Positions 54,410 through 64,000 of a DNA stretch of 64,000 nt are shown piece by piece. The translations under genes and the position numbers were made by a program. The notes below the pieces were generated by a model, which saw nothing but the letters and a program-made list of their open reading frames with translations, had not been told where the DNA came from and searched no databases. This DNA is from Xiphydria camelus (taxonomy: Eukaryota; Arthropoda; Insecta; Hymenoptera; Xiphydriidae): positions 17,633,005 through 17,697,004 of the forward strand of contig OY783192.1 of NCBI GenBank assembly GCA_963678675.1, written 5' to 3'. Each line of letters begins with the position of its first letter. Position 1 is the stretch's first letter.

Positions 54410-54895
54410 GCCTTGCGCTCGCCGCGATGAGAGCGGCGAAAATAATCATGCTTGAACGCTTCGCTTTGCTCGACTATCGGCGTATTGCTTTACGCTCCGC
54501 TATATGTATGTGTTCCAATAAGAAAAAGTACAGATTTGTTTTCGCCGCTTTGTTCCCCGCTTTCATCGCTGCTTTGCTCTCCGCTCCACTATTTGCGTAG
54601 TGACCGCTTCGCTTTGCTCGACTATCAGCGTATTGCTCTGCGCTCTACTATGCGTGTTCCAATAAGAAAGTACAGGTTTGTTTTCACCACTTTGCTCTCC
54701 GCTTTCATCGCTGCTTTGCTCTCCGCTCTACTATGTGCGTAGCCGTAGAAGTGTTTAGGGCAGGGAAGTGGGCAGCGCGAGTGGCAGCCTGTAAACGGGG
54801 CTTGCCGTAGAAATATTTAGGGCAGGGAAGTGAGCAGGGAAGTGGGCAGCGCGAGTGGCAGCGGCAGTGGCAGCCTGTAAACGCCGCATTATAAC
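54410..54895 (+). repeat. Tandem repeats
   Basis: Two ~140-base units (54459-54601, 54604-54740) share CGCTTCGCTTTGCTCGACTATC and TTCATCGCTGCTTTGCTCTC. Next are two copies of AGGGCAGGGAAGTG...GCGCGAGTGGCAGC (54755-54880). Frames across them are by-products. Confidence 0.7.
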
Positions 54896-54966
54896 CCCTT
54901 CTCTACCCGGGTATCCATATATGGATATTTTCAGGTATAGCTGTTTATACCTGGTAGAGAAGGGGA
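54893..54966. repeat. Inverted repeat CCCCTTCTCTACC / GGTAGAGAAGGGG
   Basis: Short foldback with perfect 13-base ends around TACCCGGGTATCC and a TATACCTGG arm. Confidence 0.55.
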
Positions 54967-55057
54967 TAGAATTCGCCGCGCTTCCCGTCGCTTCGCTTCG
55001 CCCAAGTGTGCTTTGCACAGCCGCGCTTCGCTTCGCCGAGATGTGCTTTGACCTTTA

Positions 55058-56568
55058 GGCTGGCCGCATACTTACTACTATCGGATCCGACTGTCTGAAA
55101 CGATTGTACAGGTTTACAAAAAAAAAGTCCGGACTATTTGACCGGACCATGGTATTCCGAGGTATATTTGCATCCTGAATCCGATCCCGAGGTCATCTGA
55201 GCCCCATCACGTCAGGAAAACGAAATTTTAAGGTCATTTAGGGGTTAAAATGACCATTTTTTGGAACTGGACCCGGGACAATTTCTCAAGCGACCTGTTG
55301 AGTTGGAGGGTAGATGTTTAGGTCTTGAATACCTTCCAAACATTGGAATGGAGTTCTAAATCTCGACCGGGACTATCACAGAACCACCCCAGTGGATAAA
55401 ATGTTGCCATGATCATTGTATCTCGCGGATTACGATCTCCCTGTCAAGGCATCCAATTCCGGCGATCCGTTCACTGTGACATATTGACAGTGGACCCAGC
55501 ACTGACCCTAATGGCCTTAGAACCTTGGAGTCATGCTCTGGGTGCTGCTCAGGGCAGTCCCATTTCCTTATTTATTTATTTCGAAATCTCGTTTTTCTGA
55601 CGTGATGTGGCACAGATGACCTCGGGATCGGATTCAGGACGCAAAAATACCTCGGAATACCATGGTCTGGTCAAATAGTCCGGACTTATTTTTTTTTGTA
55701 AACCTGTGTTGTCGGATCGGAAGACTACCGCAGACATACGACAAAATTCGTCAGACTCTCACTACTATCGGATCCGATTGTCGGAAACGGTATTGAGACG
55801 CAAGGATATTAGGGACCAAGTCCTCGTCACGCGCGGGACTCGTGAAAGAAAACTCGAAATTGCGGGCATTAAAAAACGCCCGTGAAAAGGCTGAAACCGT
55901 CCTTGGTAACAACCCAACGGGAGGCTCGATCGGGAAAGTTCAACTTTCTGTGTCCAGATGTTTACATTCCTTGTCTAGGTGCCTACACGCTGAATGCACT
56001 GTACATATTCTGCGATACGCTTCGTATATGCTTCGCTGATGGCGATATTAATTATAGGTGTCGAGGTATTTTCGTGGTCGTGATATATCAAACGGTACGA
56101 AATGATGTGTAATGTCCGTCTATCGTGAGACGGAACACACATGATTTCACCAGTTTGCATTCAAAAGTCGACTCTCGCACACCACAACTGATCTTGAGAC
56201 GACTGGCTTGGAAGGCGACTAACGAGGCAGGGGTACGGTGGTCACTTGTCCAAGGATAGCGAAGGGCAGAGGGTGCCCGTGCCCCCCTGAAATTGGAAAA
56301 CTGGATCGAGGCGCTGTTGCGCTTGCCGAAACACAATCGTATGTTTGCTGCGTAGTATATAAAAACAATCGTAGAGAACGCGCCTTCCGATAGTCGGTAG
56401 GACGGTCGAACGCCTCCGGCCTGCATCCGACTCGGACGTCCGATCCGACATCGGATCGGCAGTGTGCGGTAGGATCATATAAACTTAGAGTATTTTGAAC
56501 TTCAGATTTCCGGATCCGACAATCGTTTCAGACAATCGGATCCGATAGTAGTAAGTGTGCGGCCAGCC
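55058..56568. mobile_element. TTA-flanked element with GGCTGGCCGCA ends
   Basis: TTA at 55055-55057 and 56569-56571. The inverted ends share GGCTGGCCGCA, TTACTACTATCGGATCCGA and a TGTCTGAAACGATTG block. The interior holds the foldback 55108-55706 and unassigned sequence. PIF/Harbinger-like by duplication. Confidence 0.7.
55108..55706. mobile_element. Foldback inside the 55058-56568 element
   Basis: The ends ACAGGTTTACAAAAAAAA and complement continue through AGTCCGGACTATTTGACC and TGGTATTCCGAGGTA in both arms (~150 bases). Confidence 0.7.
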
Positions 56569-56571
56569 TTA

Positions 56572-57015
56572 GTGCCGCTTCACACGTGCCGGATAAACGC
56601 GCCCGATTCCGGGCCAGCTGCGACAACCCTTCACACGTATAGCCGGTTTTTTCCCGGTCCGGTCGAGTTCCCACTACGGACCAGAGTGATTTCGGTGGCA
56701 GAGAAGAGAGGAAGTATGAATCCAAAACGTGTTGTGGTGATGTGGCTTCTGTACCGACGACGTCGTCGACTCAGAAAAAAAGGCAGAGTGTATTGGGTGC
56801 ACCCTGTAGTTAAAAAAAGACTCCTTGTGGGGGCATTTCACACTTTGTTCCAAAATTTACTATTACATGAGCAAAAATTCATCAATTATTTTCGTATATC
56901 CATCGCTTCTTTCCACGAGTTGAATGACAAATTGAAAGGCGTTTTACAACGACAGAACACTGTTATGAGGGATTGCATTGAACCTATGCAGATGTTAGCA
57001 GTAGCAATAAGGCAA
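56572..57015 (+). pseudogene. PIF/Harbinger transposase exon 1 with left terminus (copy 3)
   Basis: Immediately after TTA (56569-56571) the sequence GTGCCGCTTCACACGTGCCGG has the look of a Harbinger terminus. ATG at 56716 opens MNPKRVVVMWLLYRRRRR, then RVYWVHPVVKKRLLVGAFH, LFQNLLLHEQKFINYFRIS and DCIEPMQMLAVAIRQ, a typical HARBI1 N-terminus. A GTGAAA donor-like site follows at 57016. The DDE exon is missing downstream. Confidence 0.65.
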
Positions 57016-57724
57016 GTGAAACATTTTTATTATTTTATAACTGTTAATAGCATAGACTTAAATGTAAGTATGAATTTAAAGGACGTAGTAGAACGGAAAT
57101 ACTTGAGGCACCTAGATGCAAGACCAGACATATCCAATTTTTAAATTTTCGCGGTAAATGTATGGATATTTTACGCTGATAAATAACGTGTCGATTATAA
57201 GTGTAGTCAACTCCCAAAAAAAGATATTTCTCTTATTATACCTTCATTAAATATTTTCCTGAAGTTCGAAACGAGTTATACCCAACCATATAAAACATCC
57301 AAATGCAGATATATCTAGCAACGTACAAAATCAGATATTTTCCATATGCTTGTCATACGCAACAATCAAAACCAGTTATATCCGCATTCCGGTGGAGGTG
57401 TTACTAAATCAAGAATCAGTATTGTTTTTGTTAATTCATTGTAAATGTCGCAAGCTTATTGTAATATCAGTCGTATTATAATACGCCAAGGCTTTTTCAA
57501 TACGCCTAGACGTAATACTACCGAAATCATGAAGAATCTCACAATTTGACTGATAATTTTAGGCGTATTGTAATACGCCTGCCGCTTGTTATTGTTATTG
57601 TGAAGAGAAACGTGCGCGCGATTGTTTCAGAATACGACTAGATGAAATCCGCCATATTATAATACGACTGACGGTATGCAAGGCGAATTGTAATTGTTGT
57701 TGATAAGGTGTTTTATGTTTGTAA
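57016..57724. other. Non-coding; palindromic ATACGCC motifs
   Basis: No gene. Between 57470 and 57700 variants of GGCGTATTGTAATACGCC recur at least four times. This may be the end zone of another element. Confidence 0.35.
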
Positions 57725-57844
57725 CTAGCGACCTGCCCCGGCTTCGCACGGGTAGATTGTGGATTGATTTTGGCCGTCATTTGACGAATTCTTAGCAGAT
57801 ATCTATAGGTAGGGAGCCATGCTACGCTAAAAAAACACATGTAT

Positions 57845-59390
57845 TTAATTTAAATTGATTTGATTTGATTTATTCGATAAACGCCAACCGACAATATACA
57901 AAGTCCACAACATCCTTTAATAAGGCAAATTAATATAATTAATGACGCGATGTATCATCCAACATGCTCACTCATCCAATTATCCGACCAACTTTTTGAT
58001 TCTCACAGTGAAACTCGATACCGAGCTACCAAAGAAGTTGATATCCTGATGACACGTATTAACAATCGAGAGGGCAGGCATTATTCCTGTAAAGAGACAC
58101 GGGTGCCCGCTTCACGGTTGGTGACGTCAGCGCTGTCATTTCTGAGCGCGAATTTTGAAGGAGGCGAACGAACATGCCGCGAGACACTGCCGTGTCTCTT
58201 GATATGCACAACTCTATTATACGGGCCATACGCTATATAATTCTTGTTAGATTTCCGAGGCTCCAGTAATCTTGTCGATCTCAGATCAACCCTCGAACAT
58301 ACGAGACCGAAGTCCGCCAATATTTCCGGCGAGTCTATAAACCGGTTAACTGTTTTGAAGAACAGCAGTTCAACAATGAGTCTACGACTCTTTAAACTAT
58401 TATACTAATATTGTACATCTTATAAATCTCGCTAAGATCGCATACGTATGCGCCAACGATACAGTAACAGCTTGCAAAATTTTCTTTGTACTTTCTCCAC
58501 CCGATTAATATGTACATCCGTGAACGGAGACCAGTCAATTGCACCGTATTCGAGAATTGATCTAACAAACGTCGAATATAACAGAATCAGGGTAGGCGCA
58601 TTTGCAAAATCCATTCCCGACCTGCGAATGAATCCCAACGCACGATAAGCACGAGTGATTATGTAGCTGATATGAGCATTAAAACTGAGCCGGTCGTCAA
58701 TCAGAATTCCTAGGTCCTTCATCTCGCTAACAATATTGACAGCTTGACCATTTATGATATAGTTCGGTATTAGCCGGCTGTGCGAGCGCGAGAAAGCCAT
58801 TACAGCATGCTTACTAACATTCAGATATAATTTATTAGACTCACACCATCTCTCTAATCTGGAGATGTCACTCTGTAACTCACATATATCACGCTCACTT
58901 TCAACAGTTCTAAAAATTTTCATATCATCCGTATAGAGCAGAAAATCCGAACTAAACTCATTACCTATATCATTAATAAATATATTGCATAATGTAGGGC
59001 CAAGATGCGAATCTTGTGGGACTCCTGAAGTTACACTGTACCAGTCAAGTATGACTCAAGCCAATTCAGGGCAACCGAGCGAATACCATAGTCTTTTAAT
59101 TTATCTAACAAAATTTCATGATTTACCAAGTCAAATGCCTTTTGCCAAATGCCGAGTGTACACTGCGACTGTTATTGAGAGCATGGAGAATATTATTTAC
59201 ATACCAATATAAATTTGTTGATGTCGAACGACCACAAACAAACCCATGTTGCTTCGTGGAAATAACATTATTAAATGCAAATGACAATTGTGGTAGAATA
59301 ATTTTCTCGAATACCTTAGCTATAGCCGACTGAATACATATTGGCCGAAAATTGTTGAATTGGAAAGTATATTTCTTTTATTAATTTATC
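57845..59390 (-). pseudogene. Non-LTR retrotransposon (LINE) reverse transcriptase 3' fragment
   Basis: Starts 5'-truncated with AIAKVFEKIILPQLSFAFNN, then TKQHGFVCGRSTSTNLY. After frame changes it reads LLYTDDMKIFRTV (catalytic Y-x-D-D with Thr). The open thumb region 58923-58432 follows: LQSDISRLERWCESNKLYLN, MKDLGILIDDRLSF, LEYGAIDWSPFTD. A tail fragment (DSPEILADFGLVCSRVDL, 58335-58220) precedes an AAATC repeat tail near 57850. It inserted in the Helitron in the same orientation. Jockey/R1-like by motif feel. Confidence 0.75.
58092..58202. mobile_element. Small MITE in the LINE 3' region
   Basis: Inverted ends AAGAGACACGG and CCGTGTCTCTT interrupt the LINE tail. Confidence 0.5.
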
Positions 59391-59394
59391 TTAA

Positions 59395-59715
59395 GGCCAG
59401 CGGATAGACAATGTTTTTTATTTTTTTATTTGGAGTAAAAACGTGTAAATTTTTGGGTGTGCCAACTCTGGAGCAAGCCACATACAATTGGCCGTGCGAA
59501 AAACATGAATTTTCTAAAATAAGCCAGCAATAGTCAATGATTGACCTTGTGCTTTGTTGATGGTAATAACAAAAGCAAGACGCAAAGGGAACTGGAGTCG
59601 CTTGAATTCGAATATTAAATCGTTGGAAATCATAGGTATGCGTGAATGAGTACCTCTTCGCCTTTAAATTTGCCAGCGATGATTGTTGCCTCGATTAAAT
59701 TTAGTTGGCACTGAG
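59395..59715 (-). pseudogene. Helitron Pif1-like helicase C-terminus
   Basis: Reads LNLIEATIIAGKFKGEEVLI, then after a shift RIPMISNDLIFEFKRLQFPL, RLAFVITINKAQGQSLTIAG (Pif1/RecD-type late motif), and after another shift LENSCFSHGQLYVACSRVG and PKNLHVF. These are the last blocks of Helitron helicases. Two frame changes and a TAG make it inactive. Confidence 0.75.
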
Positions 59716-59755
59716 GGGTTTTTCGTGTAACTGATTTGGAATATTATGTCAGATG

Positions 59756-60330
59756 TAAGAAATTCCAAATGAAGGTCATGGTCAAGGTCAAATCCAATAT
59801 CACCATTGTATAGCCACGGAAAAATCCTAAACCCTACTATCAAAAAGAATTTTTATAGGGCCCATAGCTTTCATGGTACGAAGCCGAACTGTACTTGACC
59901 TCAATTTGACCTCCGTTGACCATAAAGGTCACATGAAAAAAATGGTCAAGGACATATATGAACGTGAAATTTCCCGCTCTTTTCATTTCCGGTATCAAAA
60001 ATAGGGGTTCCCATTTAAAAAATCAACTTGACCTTGATATGACCCTGAAGGTCACGGTCAAGGTCAAATCTAATATAACTATTGGGTAGCCAGGGAAAAA
60101 TCTTAAAAGTTTTGTATTAAACATTTTTCTCTAAAATGATTTCCCGCTGAGATAATCAGCCGTACCGGGACTTTTTGAACATCATGTGTTCAGATTTACT
60201 AACTCAGAAACCTTCGCGGGCATGCGTCCAACAATTCCCCATAGTTTCATCGCAATCGGATGAACGGTTTGGGAAGGCATAAGAGACATACAGACAGATA
60301 AACACACATTGGTTTTTATATACATATATA
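59756..60330. repeat. Unassigned repeat with AAGGTCATGGTCAAGGTCAAAT blocks
   Basis: AAGGTCA...GGTCAAGGTCAAATC recurs at 59775 and 60050. The right edge (ATCGCAATCGGATGAACGG... to TATACATATATAGATT) resembles 3' ends common in insect LINE/Helitron families. No frame. Confidence 0.4.
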
Positions 60331-60861
60331 GATTAGAAGAAAGAATAATCAGCTGTATTTTTCACGTATTTACGAAACTATGGAAATAGGTGGGATAGGA
60401 AAAGTTCTTTTATAATTGCTTGTGAGGAGTTTTATAACAAATTAGTTAAATTGATACAAGTACTGGTCACGATCGTAGGTAAATGGTCATTTCAGGCAAA
60501 TAGCTTTTGTGGCTTTTTATTTTTATTGTAAAATATTACGTTTTATAGTAAAATTCACATTTTTCTTTTTATTGTAAAATAAACGAAGTACTTGAGTAAA
60601 AAAAACTGTAACTTATTATTGAGAAGTGCCTATCAAAATAGGTCTATATATTAACGCTAATAGCAAACTATTAGACAAGCGAAATTTAAAACCAGATATT
60701 TCACATTCTTACTTTCAAACCCTAAGGAATGCCACATTTTTAACCCTCTATGTAGCAATGTAATAGATAAATTGACAATCGCGAAAATGACAGTTTTTTG
60801 CGATTTCCTCAGTTTCACTTATAAAGGAAATATCTGGTTTTGTATGTAGGTGCCTCACTTT
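60331..60861. other. No gene; one small inverted repeat
   Basis: AAAACCAGATATTTC at 60682 is inverted at 60827, bounding a ~160-base AT-rich segment. The expected first exon of the Harbinger transposase (copy 2) was not found here. Confidence 0.35.
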
Positions 60862-61599
60862 TTATGAATCGTTGCTGAAATCAGTAGACGATGTGGATGA
60901 TGTCTCAGATAACATTCCCTCAGGAGAGAAACATTGTTGCCCATATGATGAGTAATATTGACTTGCAGAAGTTGCTTGCAATTCCGACTGAGGAAACCGT
61001 TGATTTGTCCCTGACTGCCCCTGCGATACATAATATTGGCATCCAGTCGGTGGCTGTCATACGTTTTGCTGTAATGTTAAGTTTCTTGTCCCTGGTGTCA
61101 TGGGTTCGATTGTGGTTCTTGATGATTTCTGTTTTCTAATATTTGAAATGAGCTGAAGGATGTCAATTTGTAGTTGAATAATGTCGTCATCGAAAGTACT
61201 CAGAGAGGGGATAATGCCTTTGAAAAATGATATGTGTCTATTTTCTACTTCGGGATTGTCCAACGTCTGTAGTAATTTCTCTTCAACGGGGTCCATTTTA
61301 TTACTTGTAGTTTTAGAGTGACTATTTTTGCGTATTTTTTTGAAAGGAGTGGTGTTTTCTTTATCTTGATCATCAGATAAATCCTTCCCGTGTGGAAGAC
61401 TGTCTTCAGTTGAGCACACCTCGGTAACCTTGTCCAGAAATTTCAGCTGATCATTATAAATATACTTTCTCAGGGGTGATGCGCCAGCTCCGGATTCTGT
61501 TGCATCTTTGACTTTTTTTTCGATTTCGTATACGAGTCTCGAATGTTAGACCATCTCTTGATAACGTCTTTACCTGTAATAAATTTTTGTTTCTTTCAG

Positions 61600-63323
61600 A
61601 TATCTTGCGAGTGGCTGTACTTTCACTGACCTACACTACACCTACAGACTAGGCCTATCAAGAATAAGTTATATTGTCATGAATGTATGCAGAGCTGTTT
61701 GGAGTGTGCTAGGATTGGAATGCCTACCCGTACCGACAAAGCAAAAGTGGAAAGATATCGCTTCAACTTTCGAAAAAGGAACGAATTTTTCTAATTGCTT
61801 AGGAACAGTTGATGGAAAGCATATTAGGATAGCAAACCCAATTGGATCTATGTATTATAATTACAAAGGGTACTCTTTCGTGGTATATTAATGGCTGTCG
61901 CGGATTCTGATTATCAATTTATACAGGGTGCGCCACGGGAAACGGACGTTTTTGGGATAGGTAGTACTAAACCGGAAGGGGTCGGAGAGGGGAGCCGAGG
62001 CCGTTGGCGCCCTCCCCTAACTTTGCAGTTTGTGAATGGTTAATGTTTAGTTTCAATCATGCCGCTGTGGACCGTGGAGCATCGCGTTTTCGTGTATGAT
62101 AGTTTTGTTAGGAGTGGCGAATCAGTCACGAAAGTTCAACGTCTCTTTCGTCGAAAGTTTAACGTTCCTCGCCATGGAGACATACCGAACCGGAACACCA
62201 TTCTGCGATGGGTTAATGCCCTTCGAAGTAGAGGCAGTTTAATGAAAAAGAAGCCACCTGGATCACATTGCACAGTTCGAACTCCGGAGAACGTGGAACG
62301 TGTAAGGCAGGCTATGTTACGTAGCCCAGGACGTTCAGCTCGTCGGCATTCTGCAGCACTACGAATGTCCGACACTTCAGTATCAAGCCTCGTACACTGG
62401 CCGAACTGCGACAAGCGATAGAGCAAAACATCGCTCAGATCGATCGTCAACTATTGGAGAAAGTGGAAGCTAACTTCAGGGAGCGTCTCCACATTTGTCA
62501 GCGTGAAAATGGACACCATCTTAATGATATTATTTTTCGAAAATAGGTAACTCAAACTGCATGTTCTGACCTACTTATTTCTGCCAATAAAATCTTTTTA
62601 AACCCTAAGTACCCGAAGTACCGTTCATTTGAAAAACATCCGTTTCCCGTGGCGCACCCTGTATATGTAAATATAGGAAGTTATGGGAAAGATTGTGACT
62701 CCTCAATATTGAAGAACTGCTCGCTGTGGAAATCAATTGTACATGGCGAACAAGAACTGCCGGAAGCAAAATTTCTCCCAGGTATGACGAATAATGAAAT
62801 CCCGTATTGTTTTGTCGGTCACGAAGCATTTGCCCTACACAACCATCTTCTTCGACCTTTCGATGGACCTAATCTGAATATAAGCAAAAGGGTCTTAAAT
62901 TACCGTTTAAGCAGAGCTAGACGGTATGTAGAATGCGCATTCGGCATTATGTCGAGCAAGTGGAGAATATTTCACCGAGCAATAAATTTAAAACCAGATT
63001 TTGCGGTGGAAATAGTGAAAGCTTGCGTTGTCCTACACAATTTTGTGAGGGAAAGAGATGGTTATAAAATTGAAGACACGTTCATAGTCACTGGACTTGA
63101 AGAATTAACTAGCGCAGCAGTAGTACGTGGAGGAACAACAGCTAATGATATTAGAAATACATTCTCGGATTATTTCCTACCCCCCGGAAGCCGGATCAGT
63201 CAGTTGGCAAATGTAAAAAATTTAACAAGTAATTTAAGTAATAAAGTAGGACGAATAACAGCTAATGATATTAGAAATACATTCGCGGATTATTTCCTAA
63301 CGGTAGCCGGATCAGTCAGTTAG
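61600..63323 (+). pseudogene. HARBI1-like PIF/Harbinger transposase (copy 2), split by a Tc1/mariner-type insertion
   Basis: The exon begins at 61600 after TTTGTTTCTTTCAG with YLASGCTFTDLHYTYRLGL, then NCLGTVDGKHIRIANPIGS (Asp 1). Two extra bases near 61889 break the frame before LMAVADSDYQFIY. After the insertion (61924-62661) it resumes VNIGSYGKDCDSSIL (Asp 2), LPEAKFLPG, YCFVGHEAFALHNHLLRPF, then RARRYVECAFGIMSSKWRIF (Glu). The DDE triad is present. The C-terminus runs into a tandem repeat (63130-63480). Exon 1 was not found; its expected place is left of the BESS exon. Confidence 0.8.
61924..62661 (+). mobile_element. Internally deleted Tc1/mariner-type element (DUF4817-like HTH)
   Basis: TA at 61922-61923 and 62662-62663 flanks CAGGGTGCGCCACGGGAAAC and its complement. 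The frame 62059-62421 opens MPLWTVEHRVFVYDSFVRSG, then VTKVQRLFRRKFNVPRHG and a RWVNALRSRGSL helix-turn-helix. It jumps into RTLAELRQAIEQNIAQIDRQ (other frame) and ends NGHHLNDIIFRK at 62546. The central DDE domain is deleted. Removing the element and one TA restores the Harbinger frame. Confidence 0.85.
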
Positions 63324-63480
63324 CAAATGTCAACAATTTAACAAGTAATTTAAGTAATAAAGTAGGACGAACAACAGCTAATGATATTAGAAATACATTC
63401 GCGGATTATTTCCTAACGTAAGCCGGATCAGTTAGTTGGCAAATGTTAAAAACTTTAAAAGAGTAATTTAAGTAATAAAA
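63130..63480 (+). repeat. Three ~115-bp tandem units at the transposase 3' end
   Basis: Each unit has ACAGCTAATGATATTAGAAA and CGGATTATTTCCTA, then AGCCGGATCAGT. Unit 1 is coding (TANDIRNTFSDYF); unit 2 is still in frame for TANDIRNTFADYF; unit 3 is not. Confidence 0.8.
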
Positions 63481-63701
63481 TAAGTAATAAAAATAATAAT
63501 GAATTATAACTACTCACCGAACTTGTTTTTGTCTTCACCATTCATATCCTTAAATGATGGATCAAGCGCTTCGCACAAGTCTTTCCGCGCATTTTTGGTC
63601 AAGATTCTATTTTTATATATTCCAAGAGTCTTGTCCCATAGGACAGGCCAAGATTCCACCAAGGTAATCAAAATTTCGATGTCTATTTCTTCCGACATTG
63701 T

Positions 63702-64000
63702 GAACTACTTGTTCGGTCGCTGCGCGATAAATTGTCAGGATCTTCTCCGGGACGTAAAGCTCTGTGCACTCACTATATTAAGTAACAATATATTCGATTA
63801 ACCCTTATGTCAATATCCGGGTACCCTTTTGCATATTCTTACTTAAATATTTTATATACTGATCAATAAATCATTAAATCCGCCCAGATCCCCATTATTT
63901 GATCAATTTCCAATCGATTCATATCCAATATTATTTTTAAATATAAAAAAAAAAGAAAGATGAGTCAAAGTCAAATATTCGTTTCTTCAATGTCCGCGGT
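63702..64000. other. Non-coding right edge
   Basis: AT-rich upstream flank of MADF exon 1; no terminal inverted repeat was recognised before the window ends. Confidence 0.3.

Larger units (their letters stand above)
57725..59755 (-). mobile_element. Helitron 3' portion, invaded by a LINE
   Basis: On the minus strand the helicase C-terminus (59715-59397) is followed, after the LINE, by CCCGTGCGAAGCCGGGGCAGG and the terminal CTAG at 57728-57725, then T. A 3' hairpin followed by CTRR is the Helitron end rule. The 5' part and Rep domain are absent. Confidence 0.65.
60862..63698 (-). pseudogene. MADF-BESS protein gene of a PIF/Harbinger element (copy 2)
   Basis: Exon 1 (63698-63518) opens MSEEIDIEILITLVESWPVL and continues DKTLGIYKNRILTKNARKDL, the MADF first half, ending AAGTTCG|GTGAGT. 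Exon 2 starts at 61573 after TTTATTACAG and joins in phase as FGKDVIKRWSNIRDSYTKS, completing MADF. A one-base shift in an A-run near 61521 leads to VKDATESGAGASPLRKYIYN. A BESS motif follows (ISFFKGIIPSLSTFDDDIIQ). A TGA at 61059-61057 (likely CGA) precedes a Gln/Ser tail to TAA at 60864-60862. The 1.9-kb intron contains the antisense transposase exon. Confidence 0.75.

Noticed and set aside
54376..54742. Leu/Ala/Ser-rich coding frames
   Set aside because: They run across tandem repeats and repeat with the unit length.

Overview
This is a stretch of an insect (arthropod) nuclear genome. It is AT-rich and has GT-AG introns with poly-A-prone coding remnants. The only recognisable host gene is a broken copy of protein kinase D (PKD). 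Almost everything else is transposon: mariner, ISL2EU and classical PIF/Harbinger, Transib (RAG1-like), Tc1-mariner derivatives, piggyBac-type TTAA elements, a Helitron, LINE and LTR/gag fragments, tRNA-derived SINEs and many foldback MITEs. The species cannot be fixed from sequence alone. No bacterial operons, CRISPR arrays or rRNA genes are present.

Layout. 1-785: 5' end of a retroelement reading left (gag/ORF1 start). 1.0-4.6 kb: decayed PIF/Harbinger element whose MADF-BESS gene (+) and transposase (-) have interdigitated exons; a TTAA-flanked foldback sits inside. 5.1-5.9 kb: ISL2EU transposase relic. 6.2-9.2 kb: MITEs and palindromes. 9.4-12.9 kb: mariner split by a complete 3,017-bp ISL2EU element (9671-12687; AT duplication; SWIM/YqaJ nuclease gene plus transposase gene). 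13-22 kb: repeats, including a family with tesmin/CXC-like cysteine clusters, an AGCATGCT-studded element and a DNA polymerase B relic. 23-24.7 kb: long-TIR element carrying tRNA-like modules. 25-35 kb: nested TA- and TTAA-flanked elements, possible host first exon (30.9 kb), SINE, piggyBac-like MITE. 35.1-38.4 kb: element with CAC-GTG-rich ends holding a SINE split by a 1.5-kb foldback, plus an insertion whose empty site is also present.

39.6-44.2 kb: four-exon PKD pseudogene (PH and kinase domains, minus strand) with a Transib element (40024-42921, CGGCG duplication) inside its kinase exon. 47.3-52.4 kb: an ATT-flanked element containing a MADF fragment, invaded by a second Transib (48239-52359; CACAGTG ends; CGACG duplication). 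That Transib's ~701-codon transposase is broken only by a TTA-flanked MITE and one extra A. 52.7 kb: another ISL2EU nuclease exon. 53-57 kb: foldbacks and a Harbinger transposase N-terminus. 57.7-59.8 kb: Helitron 3' part invaded by a LINE. 60.9-63.7 kb: second interdigitated PIF/Harbinger element, its transposase cut by an internally deleted Tc1/mariner-type element.

Two points stand out. Two RAG1-family (Transib) elements from different lineages both have readable ends and target duplications. Two independent Harbinger copies share the same interlocked antisense gene layout. Boundaries of foldbacks come from visible inverted repeats and flanking duplications; family names for short MITEs are inferences from duplication length.
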